Assembly: GCF_001894785.1 (NCBI RefSeq)
Contig: NZ_BCWW01000007.1
Coordinates: 124,001-188,000, forward strand
Length of the DNA stretch: 64,000 nucleotides
Direction of reading: 5' to 3'
Origin: Rhodococcoides fascians NBRC 12155 = LMG 3623
GTDB taxonomy: Bacteria > Actinomycetota > Actinomycetes > Mycobacteriales > Mycobacteriaceae
Position numbers and translations under genes: made by a program. Of this stretch, positions 46,635 through 56,845 are shown in pieces (position 1 is the stretch's first letter; each line of letters opens with the position of its first letter). Below the pieces are notes generated by a model, which saw only the letters and a program-made list of their open reading frames with translations, ran no database searches and had not been told where the DNA came from.

Positions 46635-47492
46635 TCATTCTGGTCTCGAGCTCGCCCAGATGGCGAGCGGGACGAAGAACAGGAGCAGGCCGGCCACCCA
46701 GGCGAGGGATGGCCACAACACCTGGAAGCTGACTCCGCCCTCGGCCATGTCGCGCATAGCGAACGAGAACTGAGAAATCGGTTGATTGCGAACGAACGGT
46801 CGGATGAGTTCCGGGAAGCCGCTCTCGGGAACGAATCCGCACGAGGCCATGCCGAGGATGAGCTGGGGCAGGGTCAACACCTGGCTGGTCGCCTCGGGGC
46901 TCTTCGACAGCGTTCCGATTGCGTCGGCACCGATCGACAACGTGGTGCTGATCAGCATGGCGAGCGCGCAGAACAACAGGGCCTGACCGAATCCTGCGGA
47001 GAACCGAAAGCCGATGACGTAGCCGAAGCCGAGTGCGGATACGAGCGATACCAGTGAGCGGACGACACCGCTCGAGATTCGCGACACCAGCGGGACACCG
47101 CGTACGACGGGCATCGTCTTCAGGCGGGAGTTGAGTCCACTCATTGCCTCCGTCGATGCCCTCTGCGCGGCGGAGATGGCGGTGAACGCCATTGCCTGCA
47201 GCACGATGATCGGCATCAGAAACTGTGCGTAGTCGATGCCCTGCAGGCCCATCACGAACTTGAGCGGAAGGTAGAAGCCGATGGTGAAGATCAGCGGAGC
47301 GATGACCGCGATCAGCAGCTCACCCTGGGTGAGCATCGTCCACAGTGCACGCCCGGTCAGTGCCTGCCACTGCACGAAGCCGGATGGCCGCGTTCGTGAC
47401 CGGCGTTTGGGCTGCTGCGTCGTCGACCCGGTGGTTGTCCGAGGAGCGGTGACCGCACGCGTATTCGAGACGCCTCGCGTCGTGGCCGTCAC
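46635..47492 (-). CDS. ABC-2 type exporter permease (DrrB-like)
   Basis: A 285-residue membrane protein with a basic, Thr/Arg-rich cytoplasmic N-terminus of about 35 residues followed by six predicted hydrophobic segments. GTG start at 47492 overlaps the stop of the ATPase gene by 4 bp (GTGA), indicating translational coupling. LNSRLKTMPVVRGVP is the family's coupling loop. It partners with the next permease and the upstream ATPase. Confidence 0.88.
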   Translation of the reverse strand: MTATTRGVSNTRAVTAPRTTTGSTTQQPKRRSRTRPSGFVQWQALTGRALWTMLTQGELLIAVIAPLIFTIGFYLPLKFVMGLQGIDYAQFLMPIIVLQAMAFTAISAAQRASTEAMSGLNSRLKTMPVVRGVPLVSRISSGVVRSLVSLVSALGFGYVIGFRFSAGFGQALLFCALAMLISTTLSIGADAIGTLSKSPEATSQVLTLPQLILGMASCGFVPESGFPELIRPFVRNQPISQFSFAMRDMAEGGVSFQVLWPSLAWVAGLLLFFVPLAIWASSRPE

Positions 47493-48460
47493 GGCGTGGG
47501 GCTCGCTTGCGAATGGCCGGTGAGGGTGAGGAAGACGTCGTCGAGCGAGGGGCGGCGCAACGCGATGTCGGCCAGCACGATGCCACGGGCGTCGATACGG
47601 CGGAGGATCTCGGACAAGGTTGCGGCACCGTCGGGGGCAGGCACGGACAGGCGGTCGGATGCGGCAGTGATCTCGGCGTGCACCGCCGGAGGCACCATCT
47701 CACCCAGCGCCTCGGCCGCTGCTCGTAGCTGACCCGGATCGAGAGGCACCACTTCGCAGTAGCTACCGCCGGTCATGGCCTTGAGCTGATCCGACGTACC
47801 TTCGGCGATAACTGTGCCCTTGTCGATGACGATGATGTTGTCGCTCAGTACGTCTGCCTCTTCGAGATATTGCGTCGTCAGCAACACGGTGATGCCCTGC
47901 GCCTTCAGTGCCTCGACCAACGACCACACACCCTGTCGGCTCCGAGGGTCGAGTCCGGTGGTCGGCTCGTCCAGGAACACGACTTCGGGACGCACGACCA
48001 GGCCACATGCGATGTCGATACGACGGCGCATGCCGCCGGAGTAGCCGCGGACCGGACGCTTGCCGGTATCGGACAGGTCGAATTCGTCGAGCAGGGCCTT
48101 GGCGCGAGCCTTGGCAGCCTTCTTGTCCAGACCCATGAGGCGGCCGAACAATTCGATGTTCTCGCGCCCCGAAAGAGTGTCGTCGAGGGCGGCGTACTGA
48201 CCCGTCATCATGATCGATCGCCGCACCGCGGGAGCGTCGGCAGCAACATCGTGGCCGGCGACGAAGGCTCGGCCGCTGTCGGGCGCGATCAGCGTCGACA
48301 GCACTTTCACAGTCGTGGTCTTGCCCGCACCGTTGGGGCCGAGGATGCCGAGTACGGTTCCCCGCTCGGCCGAGAAGCTGATGCCGCGCAGCGCATGCAC
48401 GTCGCCGAAGGACTTGTGTACGTCCTCCACGTGTACGGCTGCGTGCTGAGCTGACGACAT
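47489..48460 (-). CDS. ABC exporter ATP-binding subunit (DrrA-like)
   Basis: A 323-residue ATPase. Walker A GPNGAGKTT at 41-49, signature SGGM at 141, Walker B VFLDEP at 161-166, and a C-terminal extension of about 90 residues with RRPSLDDVFL, the typical DrrA tail. The frame stays open far upstream through another gene, but the ATG at 48460 is preceded by GGAGAT and starts with the usual DrrA N-terminus (VHVEDVHKSFG). A 128-bp gap separates it from the diiron oxygenase gene, so it may have its own promoter. It energises the two ABC-2 permeases that follow. Confidence 0.93.
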   Translation of the reverse strand: MSSAQHAAVHVEDVHKSFGDVHALRGISFSAERGTVLGILGPNGAGKTTTVKVLSTLIAPDSGRAFVAGHDVAADAPAVRRSIMMTGQYAALDDTLSGRENIELFGRLMGLDKKAAKARAKALLDEFDLSDTGKRPVRGYSGGMRRRIDIACGLVVRPEVVFLDEPTTGLDPRSRQGVWSLVEALKAQGITVLLTTQYLEEADVLSDNIIVIDKGTVIAEGTSDQLKAMTGGSYCEVVPLDPGQLRAAAEALGEMVPPAVHAEITAASDRLSVPAPDGAATLSEILRRIDARGIVLADIALRRPSLDDVFLTLTGHSQASPTP

Positions 48461-48588
48461 CGGATCTCCGAGCTGTGGGGTGAATGGGGCCGGGGCAGTG
48501 CCGGGGCCCGTGGAGGGGAGGGCCACTACTTGATACGGGAACTGCCGGGAAATGTTACCTGTGGATTGCAGTCGCAGATGTTCTGCCG

Positions 48589-49578
48589 TCAGCCCCAATC
48601 GATATCGATACTGTCCTCGACGTCCAGCTTTCGGCACAGGGATCGCAGTCCGCTGTAGTCCTGAACCAGCGATCGACGGCTCTTGTCGGCCTCGACGTCG
48701 GCGATCATGGCCTCGGCTCCGCGGACACCTTCGAGTTCGAGAATGCGGGCCCACGTCGAGAAGTCGCTGCTCGAGAACGCATCCATGCCGTCGACGAGGC
48801 CGTCGAGAAACTTCTGTCGATCGTTGGATCCGAGCCTGTCGAAGACGATCGCCGCCATGTCGTCGGCAATCGATGCGTGGCAGTACTCGTCGCGATTGTG
48901 GAGTTTGACCGTCGCCCGATTGATCGGCTGAATGACGTCGTCGTCCTCGATCAGATCGAGGTAGGACGTGATGGAGATCTCTGCGACCGTCATGAAGGCG
49001 AGCGAGCTGATCGCCGCAGACCACGGGTCGTCGCTCTTCGCCTGAGCGGTCCGCTGGCGACGGACGGTGGAACTGAACGGCAGGGATCGTTCGGATAACG
49101 CCCAACCGCGACCGCGACGGGTCGCCGCACTGGCGTTGAGGTGCATCAGCGTGTGGTACTGCTCGTCCACCATGGCCTGAGTCACCGCGACCGCGAGGGT
49201 GTCGCCCATCCCGGTCTCGAACACATCCTGGGCGAGCAGCGAAAATCCCGGGTGAACGACGTGCTGCTCGACATCCATCACGTTCTTGTTGAAGGCGATC
49301 CAGCCCCAGGCCCGCAGCCGATCCTGCTGTTCCGGTTCGGCACCGAGGAACGTGTCGTGTTCTCCGAACGGGATCAAGGCGTCGGGGAAATCTCGCTTGG
49401 TCGTGTCGAACAAATCGTCCAACTGGGGTTCGGGCTTCTTGACGGTGGCACGCTGCGACCAGTTCTTCGCCAACCGCGCTACGACCGCGCTCTCGACGAC
49501 ATCGTGGGGGTCGTGCTCCGGCAAGGTCGGCTGTTCCAACATCGTGTGCCCCGCCTCCGCGTCCGGACCGGCGATCAC
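48589..49578 (-). CDS. AurF-like diiron N-oxygenase
   Basis: A 329-residue protein of the AurF/CmlI family, which uses a non-heme diiron site and O2 to oxidise aryl amines to hydroxylamines or nitro groups. All seven metal ligands of AurF can be placed with almost the same numbering: Glu104, Glu139, His142, Glu200, His227, Glu231 and His234, in VMDVEQH, DEQYH, VAEIS and HNRDEYCH. The GTG start at 49578 overlaps the stop of the preceding dehydrogenase gene (GTGA), so the two are translationally coupled; an alternative ATG lies at residue 13. Substrate unknown. The coupling to a PapC-like dehydrogenase suggests an aromatic amine, but some family members act on other substrates. Confidence 0.87.
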   Translation of the reverse strand: MIAGPDAEAGHTMLEQPTLPEHDPHDVVESAVVARLAKNWSQRATVKKPEPQLDDLFDTTKRDFPDALIPFGEHDTFLGAEPEQQDRLRAWGWIAFNKNVMDVEQHVVHPGFSLLAQDVFETGMGDTLAVAVTQAMVDEQYHTLMHLNASAATRRGRGWALSERSLPFSSTVRRQRTAQAKSDDPWSAAISSLAFMTVAEISITSYLDLIEDDDVIQPINRATVKLHNRDEYCHASIADDMAAIVFDRLGSNDRQKFLDGLVDGMDAFSSSDFSTWARILELEGVRGAEAMIADVEADKSRRSLVQDYSGLRSLCRKLDVEDSIDIDWG

Positions 49579-50483
49579 GAATTGTCGCCGGAACCTCGAA
49601 CGATACCGAACAACTCGGCACAGACGGATCGATAGCGATCGGCAGAGCTGCCGAGGGCGCTGCCTGCTCGGTTCATCAGTTCGGCGAACTCGGGCTCCGA
49701 GCCGGATTCGGCGGTCTCTCCGAGCAGTTGCGTCGCGCGGTGCAGCGCCGCCCGCGCGTCGGCGGCGTGTGGGTTACCCGCCTGAACGTCCCAGTACACC
49801 TCGGGCTCCCCACCGGTGATGCGTGCGAGGACGGCGAGCATCGTCGTGTGCGGGGGAGGAGCGACGGCGTCGATGTCGGCGAACGGCAGATCGAGCTCGG
49901 CCAGGGCGAGCCCGAACGCGAGAACACTGGCGTGGGTGAGCGCTTGGGTCGCCGCAGCGAGTCGGTCGTGACGCTCGGCGTCGAGGAGAACGGTCCGGCC
50001 ACCCCAGTGCTGCAGTCTGTCGACGAACGCGTCGGCCGAGCTGCCGGGTCGGTGCACGACGACGGCAACGGGGCGTCCGTTCATGCCCAGGGACGGTGCG
50101 AACATCGGGTTGATGCCCAGCGTCGGGCCGAGGTGTCCGCCGCGGCCGGCGTACTGCGAGTAGCCGGACTTGACCGACAACGTCTCCACCAGCAGTGCGT
50201 CGGGGCGTACCGCGCTCAGATCGGCCGACAGTGCCACGGACTCGGGCACAGCGAGCACGATCGTCGACGCAGTCGACAATGCAGCTGTGACACGGTGGTC
50301 GGGTGCGGTGATGTCGCCGACGAGCGTCGCGGCGTCGACCGATGTCGAAGCGGCTCGAGCGTCGACGACGGTCACCTGCACGCCGTCGCCGCGCAGGAGA
50401 TCGACCAGTAGCCGGCCGACGGCTCCGGAGCCCCCGACCACCACTACCGAGTTCTGCTGCTCCGACCGCGTCACCGTGTCCAT
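49575..50483 (-). CDS. Prephenate dehydrogenase-like (TyrA/PapC family) with His-to-Asn change
   Basis: A 302-residue NAD(P)-dependent dehydrogenase with Rossmann motif VVVVGGSGAVG (13-23), LSVKSG (102-107), and a C-terminal helical dimerisation half like the E. coli TyrA dehydrogenase. In TyrA the segment GLHPMFGP carries the catalytic His that contacts the C4 hydroxyl; here it reads GINPMFAP, with Asn at 125. A change here suits a substrate with a different C4 group, such as 4-amino-4-deoxyprephenate in the PapC branch. There is no chorismate mutase domain. It is 12 bp after the DUF4442 gene and overlaps the diiron oxygenase gene. It could still be an ordinary tyrosine enzyme; I favour a specialised role. 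Confidence 0.8.
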   Translation of the reverse strand: MDTVTRSEQQNSVVVVGGSGAVGRLLVDLLRGDGVQVTVVDARAASTSVDAATLVGDITAPDHRVTAALSTASTIVLAVPESVALSADLSAVRPDALLVETLSVKSGYSQYAGRGGHLGPTLGINPMFAPSLGMNGRPVAVVVHRPGSSADAFVDRLQHWGGRTVLLDAERHDRLAAATQALTHASVLAFGLALAELDLPFADIDAVAPPPHTTMLAVLARITGGEPEVYWDVQAGNPHAADARAALHRATQLLGETAESGSEPEFAELMNRAGSALGSSADRYRSVCAELFGIVRGSGDNS

Positions 50484-50495
50484 CGGTCGAGTATG

Positions 50496-50990
50496 TCAAC
50501 GAGAGGCTGCAGATACCCAGATCGTGATGTCGGCGTGCACCACCTCGACGCCCGCGGTGTCACGGATGACAACCGGCACGACGATCTCGCATCCGTCGGT
50601 GATGGTCGCGAAATCGGGAATGGTCTCCAGTTCTGCCACCGCGCGCAGTGACGTGGTCGCCTTCGTCAGGTACTGGACGGTCATCGACTTGGGGATCCAG
50701 CGGTGCGACGTCGGAACGGTGGCCTCGGCCAGCATCCCCATCGCAACCTCGGCGAGGTTGCACGCGGCGATCGCGTGGAACGTGCCGAGGTGGTTGCGGA
50801 TCCCCAGCCATTTCGGGGCCGTGACCTCGCAGCGCCCCGGTTCCAGCGCAACCACCCGCGGCAGCACGGACGCGAAGTAGGGCACACGAAGACACATGCC
50901 GATGGAGAACACGGTGGATCCGATAGTGTTGTTCGGGAGCTTCGACCAGGCTCGATACGTGGCCCCGGTGGTGGTTGCGACTGTGTTCAT
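50496..50990 (-). CDS. DUF4442-like hotdog-fold protein (possible thioesterase)
   Basis: A 164-residue protein resembling DUF4442/PaaI-type hotdog thioesterases: RVPYFASVLPRVVALEPGRCEV followed by NHLGTFHAIAACNLAEVA, where the N-H-x-G-T-F-H-A-I-A segment is the family's active-site helix region. Substrate unknown; an acyl-CoA or other thioester is usual. It is first in a minus-strand operon with the TyrA/PapC-like and AurF-like genes. Its ribosome binding site overlaps a perfect inverted repeat at 50997-51016, so expression is probably controlled by a repressor. Confidence 0.75.
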   Translation of the reverse strand: MNTVATTTGATYRAWSKLPNNTIGSTVFSIGMCLRVPYFASVLPRVVALEPGRCEVTAPKWLGIRNHLGTFHAIAACNLAEVAMGMLAEATVPTSHRWIPKSMTVQYLTKATTSLRAVAELETIPDFATITDGCEIVVPVVIRDTAGVEVVHADITIWVSAASR

Positions 50991-51478
50991 GGGCTTACCT
51001 TACTGCTGAGTAAGGTCGTGCGGAGCGTATGGATCGACCCCGAGTTGATCTGTCGCGCACACTGCGGCATACTGGTCGGGTTGCCTGGACACGGGACGCG
51101 CTTGCGTGCGGCCTGAACCAGGTGAGTCGATCGAGAGATCGGCTGAGCAGAACATGAGACCAGCGCTCCACGTGAGCGCGTCCGGACCACCAGCTCGATC
51201 GGTGTGGGTTTCCTCCCTCGGATGGTTGAAGCGAAAGTTTCAGCGCAGAAGAATGAGCGGAATCGCGACACGCCCGACCGCGTGGACCGGAGAACCATGA
51301 CAGATGAAGAGCGGCAACGGATACAGGTCACGCCTGGTCGTCAACGTTTTTCACTGTCGTGTGTGCACGAAGGCAGTTCGAGTCGGAGGGATTCCCCCGG
51401 CTCGGGGACTGTGCAGACGAGGTGGAGCAGGCCGAACGGCCCGTTCTACGACCAAGCGGCAAGAAAAGGACACTAAGC
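50991..51478 (+). promoter_or_regulatory. S10 operon promoter and long leader region
   Basis: This 488-bp gap between divergent genes holds no convincing gene. On the plus strand TTGATC (51045-51050), 17 bp, CATACT (51068-51073) is a good sigma-A-type promoter; transcription from about 51080 would give a leader of about 400 nt before rpsJ. Short open frames exist but lack good start signals. A long leader is consistent with feedback control by a ribosomal protein, but I cannot define the structure by eye. Confidence 0.55.
50997..51016 (-). promoter_or_regulatory. Palindromic operator candidate before the DUF4442-dehydrogenase-oxygenase operon
   Basis: ACCTTACT and AGTAAGGT are perfect 8-bp inverted arms around a 4-bp centre (20 bp in all), ending 6 bp before the start codon and covering its ribosome binding site. 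A TACGCT (-10-like) on the minus strand at 51024-51029 would put the transcription start at the palindrome. Size and symmetry fit a TetR-type repressor site; no regulator gene is in the window. Confidence 0.6.
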
Positions 51479-51784
51479 GTGGCGGGACAAAAGATCCGCA
51501 TCAGGCTCAAGGCCTACGACCATGAGGCGATCGACGCGTCAGCGCGCAAGATCGTCGAAACGGTCACCCGTACGGGTGCCCGCGTCGTCGGACCGGTGCC
51601 GTTGCCGACAGAAAAGAACGTGTACTGCGTCATCCGTTCGCCGCACAAGTACAAGGACTCGCGCGAACACTTCGAGATGCGTACTCACAAGCGGCTCATT
51701 GACATCCTCGACCCGACACCGAAGACGGTGGACGCGCTCATGCGCATCGACCTCCCGGCCAGTGTCGACGTCAACATCCAGTGA
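51479..51784 (+). CDS. rpsJ: 30S ribosomal protein S10
   Basis: 101 residues ([19 protein letters not shown]...), full family length. GTG start at 51479 with AAAAGGA 8 nt upstream. S10 also binds NusB in antitermination. First gene of the operon; its stop lies 14 bp before the rplC ATG. Confidence 0.98.
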   Translation: MAGQKIRIRLKAYDHEAIDASARKIVETVTRTGARVVGPVPLPTEKNVYCVIRSPHKYKDSREHFEMRTHKRLIDILDPTPKTVDALMRIDLPASVDVNIQ

Positions 51785-51798
51785 GCGCGGAGACAACG

Positions 51799-52464
51799 AT
51801 GACTGATAACAAGAACCGGCCTGCGACAGGAATTCTGGGCACCAAGCTCGGAATGACCCAGGTCTTCGACGAGAACAACCGCGTCGTTCCGGTGACCGTG
51901 ATCAAGGCAGGCCCCAACGTGGTCACCCAGATCCGCACCCAGGAACGTGACGGCTACAGCGCCGTCCAGGTCGCATTCGGTGCGATCGACCCGCGCAAGG
52001 TGAACAAGCCCACCACCGGCCAGTTCGAGAAGGCAGGTGTCACGCCGCGTCGCCACATCGTGGAGATTCGCGTTGCCGACGCCTCGCAGTTCGAGGTCGG
52101 CCAGGAGCTCACGGCTGCAGTGTTCGAGGACGGCGCATACGTCGACGTCACCGGCACCAGCAAGGGCAAGGGCTTCGCCGGAACCATGAAGCGTCACGGC
52201 TTCAAGGGACAGGGCGCGAGCCACGGTGCACAGGCTGTGCACCGTCGTCCCGGATCCATCGGTGGCTGTGCAACGCCGGGTCGCGTGTTCAAGGGAATGC
52301 GCATGTCCGGACGTATGGGTGGCGACCGCGTCACGACGCAGAACCTCTCGGTCCACAAGGTGGACAGCGAGAACGGTCTGCTGCTGATCAAGGGAGCGAT
52401 CCCGGGCCGTCGCGGCAACGTCGTGATCGTCAAGTCTGCATTGAAGGGTGGTGCACGGGCATGA
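51799..52464 (+). CDS. rplC: 50S ribosomal protein L3
   Basis: 221 residues starting [23 protein letters not shown]. The ATG at 51799 has CGGAGA upstream; an in-frame GTG at 51781 overlaps the rpsJ stop but gives a non-conserved extension. Contains the conserved central loop [20 protein letters not shown] that reaches toward the peptidyl-transferase centre. Overlaps rplD by 4 bp. Confidence 0.97.
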   Translation: MTDNKNRPATGILGTKLGMTQVFDENNRVVPVTVIKAGPNVVTQIRTQERDGYSAVQVAFGAIDPRKVNKPTTGQFEKAGVTPRRHIVEIRVADASQFEVGQELTAAVFEDGAYVDVTGTSKGKGFAGTMKRHGFKGQGASHGAQAVHRRPGSIGGCATPGRVFKGMRMSGRMGGDRVTTQNLSVHKVDSENGLLLIKGAIPGRRGNVVIVKSALKGGARA

Positions 52465-53138
52465 CCAGCCTCGAAAAGAACACCGAGACCAAGCTGACGC
52501 TCGATGTCAAGGAAGCCGGCGGCAAGACCAACGGCACCGTCGATCTCCCCGCGGAGATCTTCGACGCACCGGCGAACATCGCGCTGCTGCACCAGGTCGT
52601 CATCGCACAGCTGGCAGCTGCTCGTCAGGGAACTCACTCCACGAAGACTCGTGGCGAGGTTCGCGGCGGCGGCAAGAAGCCGTACCGGCAGAAGGGCACC
52701 GGCCGCGCCCGTCAGGGCTCGACCCGCGCTCCTCAGTTCGTCGGCGGTGGCACGGTCCACGGACCGCAGCCGCGCGACTACAGCCAGCGGACCCCCAAGA
52801 AGATGAAGGCCGCCGCACTGCGCGGAGCCCTCTCCGATCGGGCCCGCAGCGAGCGCCTGCACGTCATCACCGAATTGGTTGCCGGACAGGTTCCGTCCAC
52901 CAAGGGTGCGAAGACGTTCCTCGCCGAGATCTCGGACCGCAAGAAGGTCCTGCTCGTCGTCGGCCGCGAGGACATCGCAGCCTGGAAGAGCGTTCAGAAC
53001 CTGGACGGCGTGCACCCCATCGCACCCGACCAGCTCAACACGTACGACGTGCTCAACGCCGATGATGTCGTTTTCAGCGTGGAAGCGCTGAACACCTTCA
53101 TCGCTGGGCCTGCAAAGAACGAGGAGGCAAGCAAGTGA
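52461..53138 (+). CDS. rplD: 50S ribosomal protein L4
   Basis: 225 residues, ATG overlapping the rplC stop (ATGA). Has the extended tunnel loop ([20 protein letters not shown]) that lines the exit tunnel and is a macrolide-resistance site. In other bacteria L4 autoregulates the S10 operon; not demonstrated for this group. Confidence 0.98.
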   Translation: MTSLEKNTETKLTLDVKEAGGKTNGTVDLPAEIFDAPANIALLHQVVIAQLAAARQGTHSTKTRGEVRGGGKKPYRQKGTGRARQGSTRAPQFVGGGTVHGPQPRDYSQRTPKKMKAAALRGALSDRARSERLHVITELVAGQVPSTKGAKTFLAEISDRKKVLLVVGREDIAAWKSVQNLDGVHPIAPDQLNTYDVLNADDVVFSVEALNTFIAGPAKNEEASK

Positions 53139-53440
53139 CCACGATCGCCGATCCCCGCGACATCTTGCTGGCACCGGTCATCTCCGAGAAGTCCTACGGA
53201 CTGATCGAAGAAGGCACGTACACGTTCCTGGTGCACCCGGACTCGAACAAGACGCAGATCAAGATTGCCGTCGAGAAGATCTTCGACGTCACCGTGACCA
53301 GCGTTAACACGATGAACCGTCAGGGCAAGCGTAAGCGGACCCGGTTCGGTTACGGCAAGCGCAAGGACACCAAGCGCGCGCTCGTAACGCTCTCCGCCGA
53401 CAGCAAGCCCATCGAGATCTTCGGAGGTCCGGTCGCGTAA
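53135..53440 (+). CDS. rplW: 50S ribosomal protein L23
   Basis: 101 residues, GTG start overlapping the rplD stop (GTGA). L23 sits at the tunnel exit and docks trigger factor and SRP. A 39-bp gap follows before rplB. Confidence 0.97.
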   Translation: MTTIADPRDILLAPVISEKSYGLIEEGTYTFLVHPDSNKTQIKIAVEKIFDVTVTSVNTMNRQGKRKRTRFGYGKRKDTKRALVTLSADSKPIEIFGGPVA

Positions 53441-53479
53441 GCGACTGGGACTCTTCGGATATAGAGGACGAGAAGACTC

Positions 53480-54316
53480 ATGGCAATCCGTAAATACAAG
53501 CCGACAACCCCGGGCCGTCGTGGCTCCAGCGTGTCCGACTTCGCTGAGATCACGCGTTCGACCCCCGAGAAGTCGCTGATCCGCCCGCTGCACGGTCGCG
53601 GTGGACGTAACGCACACGGTCGTATCACCACCCGGCACAAGGGTGGCGGTCACAAGCGTGCGTACCGTCTCATCGATTTCCGTCGCAACGACAAGGACGG
53701 CGTGCCGGCCAAGGTCGCTCACATCGAGTACGACCCCAACCGCACCGCGAACATCGCACTGCTGCACTTCGCAGACGGCGAGAAGCGCTACATCGTCGCA
53801 CCCAAGGGCATCGCCCAGGGCTCGCCGATCGAGCAGGGTGCCAATGCCGACATCAAGCCCGGCAACAACCTGCCCCTGCGCAACATCCCGACGGGTACGA
53901 CCATTCACGCGGTCGAGCTCCGTCCGGGTGGTGGCGCGAAGATGGCCCGCTCCGCCGGAGCGAGCATCCAGCTCCTCGGTAAGGAAGGCCCCTACGCCAC
54001 GCTGCGTATGCCGTCCGGTGAAATCCGTCGCGTCGACGTGCGCTGCCGCGCAACCGTCGGCGAGGTCGGCAACGCCGAGCAGTCGAACATCAACTGGGGT
54101 AAGGCCGGCCGCATGCGCTGGAAGGGCAAGCGCCCGACCGTTCGTGGTGTCGTGATGAACCCGGTCGACCACCCGCACGGTGGCGGCGAGGGCAAGACCT
54201 CCGGTGGACGCCACCCGGTCAGCCCCTGGGGACAGCCTGAAGGCCGTACCCGCAAGAACAAGGCGAGCGACAAGCTCATCGTCCGTCGTCGTCGTACCGG
54301 CAAGAACAAGCGCTAG
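53480..54316 (+). CDS. rplB: 50S ribosomal protein L2
   Basis: 278 residues, usual length. [16 protein letters not shown]-terminus and the conserved [16 protein letters not shown] segment with the essential His. [11 protein letters not shown]-terminus. Involved in subunit joining and peptidyl-transferase assembly. Confidence 0.98.
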   Translation: MAIRKYKPTTPGRRGSSVSDFAEITRSTPEKSLIRPLHGRGGRNAHGRITTRHKGGGHKRAYRLIDFRRNDKDGVPAKVAHIEYDPNRTANIALLHFADGEKRYIVAPKGIAQGSPIEQGANADIKPGNNLPLRNIPTGTTIHAVELRPGGGAKMARSAGASIQLLGKEGPYATLRMPSGEIRRVDVRCRATVGEVGNAEQSNINWGKAGRMRWKGKRPTVRGVVMNPVDHPHGGGEGKTSGGRHPVSPWGQPEGRTRKNKASDKLIVRRRRTGKNKR

Positions 54317-54329
54317 GAGGGAGTTCAGA

Positions 54330-54607
54330 ATGCCACGCAGCCTGAAGAAAGGCCCGTTCGTAGACGATCACCTCCTCGCGAAGGTTGACGTCCAGAACGA
54401 CAAGGGAACCAAGCAGGTCATCAAGACCTGGTCCCGTCGATCGACAATCCTCCCCGACTTCATCGGTCACACTTTCGCCGTCCACGACGGTCGCAAGCAC
54501 GTACCGGTGTTCGTGTCCGACTCGATGGTCGGCCACAAGCTCGGAGAGTTCGCACCGACCCGCACGTTCAAGGGTCACATCAAGGACGACCGGAAGGCGA
54601 AGAGGCG

Positions 54608-54611
<4 letters not shown>
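54330..54611 (+). CDS. rpsS: 30S ribosomal protein S19
   Basis: 93 residues beginning [18 protein letters not shown] at 54330 follows AGGAGGGA; the longer upstream frame is read-through of rplB in another frame. Forms a complex with S13 in the 30S head. Overlaps rplV by 4 bp. Confidence 0.98.
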
Positions 54612-55839
<1,228 letters not shown>

Positions 55840-55842
55840 CGC

Positions 55843-56259
55843 ATGTTGATCCCCCGCCGGGTCAAGCACCGCAAGCAGCACCACCCGAAGCGTTCGGGTG
55901 CCGCCAAGGGCGGAACTCAGGTGACATTCGGTGACTACGGCATTCAGGCTCTCGAGCCCGCCTACATCACCAACCGTCAGATCGAGTCCGCTCGTATCGC
56001 GATCACTCGCCACATCAAGCGTGGCGGCAAGGTCTGGATCAACATCTTCCCGGACCGCCCGCTCACCAAGAAGCCTGCCGAGACCCGCATGGGTTCCGGT
56101 AAGGGTTCGCCCGAGTGGTGGATCGCGAACGTCAAGCCGGGTCGCGTGCTCTTCGAGCTGTCGTACCCCGACGAGACCATTGCGCGTGAGGCACTGACTC
56201 GCGCCATCCACAAGCTGCCCATCAAGGCACGCATCATCACCAGGGAGGAGCAGTTCTGA
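55843..56259 (+). CDS. rplP: 50S ribosomal protein L16
   Basis: 138 residues, [19 protein letters not shown] start, 3 bp after rpsC. L16 contacts tRNA at the A site. The stop overlaps the rpmC start by one base (TGATG). Confidence 0.98.
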   Translation: MLIPRRVKHRKQHHPKRSGAAKGGTQVTFGDYGIQALEPAYITNRQIESARIAITRHIKRGGKVWINIFPDRPLTKKPAETRMGSGKGSPEWWIANVKPGRVLFELSYPDETIAREALTRAIHKLPIKARIITREEQF

Positions 56260-56504
56260 TGGCTACCGGAACCCCAGCCGCAGAGCTCCGCGAGCTCACC
56301 GGTGAAGAGCTGGTCACCAAGCTGCGTGAGTCGAAGGAAGAGCTGTTCAACCTTCGTTTCCAGATGGCTACCGGCCAGTTGGACAACAACCGTCGACTGC
56401 GCACCGTCCGTCACGAGATCGCGCGCATCTACACCGTCCTGCGCGAGCGTGAGCTCGGCTTGGCATCTGGTCCTTCCGAGGACACTGCAGGTGACGCGGC
56501 ATGA
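56259..56504 (+). CDS. rpmC: 50S ribosomal protein L29
   Basis: 81 residues; two-helix core with [16 protein letters not shown]-terminal acidic tail ([11 protein letters not shown]) makes it longer than the 63-residue E. coli protein, as in other actinobacteria. Overlaps rpsQ by 4 bp. Confidence 0.97.
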   Translation: MATGTPAAELRELTGEELVTKLRESKEELFNLRFQMATGQLDNNRRLRTVRHEIARIYTVLRERELGLASGPSEDTAGDAA

Positions 56505-56779
56505 GCGAGGAAAAGACTGTGACTGAAGAGCGCAACAACCGCAAGACTCGGATCGGCTACGTCGTATCCGACAAGATGGAGAAGACGATCGTCGTCGAGC
56601 TCGAGGACAGGGTCAAGCACCCCCTCTACAGCAAGATCATTCGTCGTACCACCAAGGTCAAGGCACATGACGAGAAGGGCGACGCCGGCGTAGGCGATCG
56701 CGTTCAGCTCATGGAGACCCGTCCGCTGTCCGCCACGAAGCACTGGCGACTGGTCGAGGTTCTCGAAAAGGCCAAGTAG
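56501..56779 (+). CDS. rpsQ: 30S ribosomal protein S17
   Basis: 92 residues; OB-fold core [17 protein letters not shown] and [25 protein letters not shown] overlaps the rpmC stop. It is the last gene before the insertion; rplN, its usual next neighbour, resumes 6.5 kb downstream. Confidence 0.98.
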   Translation: MSEEKTVTEERNNRKTRIGYVVSDKMEKTIVVELEDRVKHPLYSKIIRRTTKVKAHDEKGDAGVGDRVQLMETRPLSATKHWRLVEVLEKAK

Positions 56780-56790
56780 GACCTTCACAA

Positions 56791-56824
56791 AAATGCCCGC
56801 TCCCTTCCCGGGGGGCGGGCATTT
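56791..56824. terminator. Bidirectional terminator after rpsQ
   Basis: AAATGCCCGC (56791-56800) pairs with GCGGGCATTT (56815-56824), with a few more inner pairs. On the minus strand the hairpin is followed by a run of five T, so it best terminates the TerD operon, and on the plus strand it ends the S10 transcript. It insulates the inserted operon from rpsQ. Confidence 0.85.
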
Positions 56825-56845
56825 GTGCTTTCCGAAGCGTGCGGC

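Noticed and set aside
48461..49621. Upstream extension of the DrrA frame to about 710 residues
   Set aside because: The extra part overlaps the diiron oxygenase gene in another frame, lacks homology, and the ATG at 48460 has a good ribosome binding site and the normal DrrA N-terminus.
51297..51476. Possible small leader gene before rpsJ
   Set aside because: Short frame with weak start context and no recognisable composition; the region is better explained as a ribosomal operon leader.
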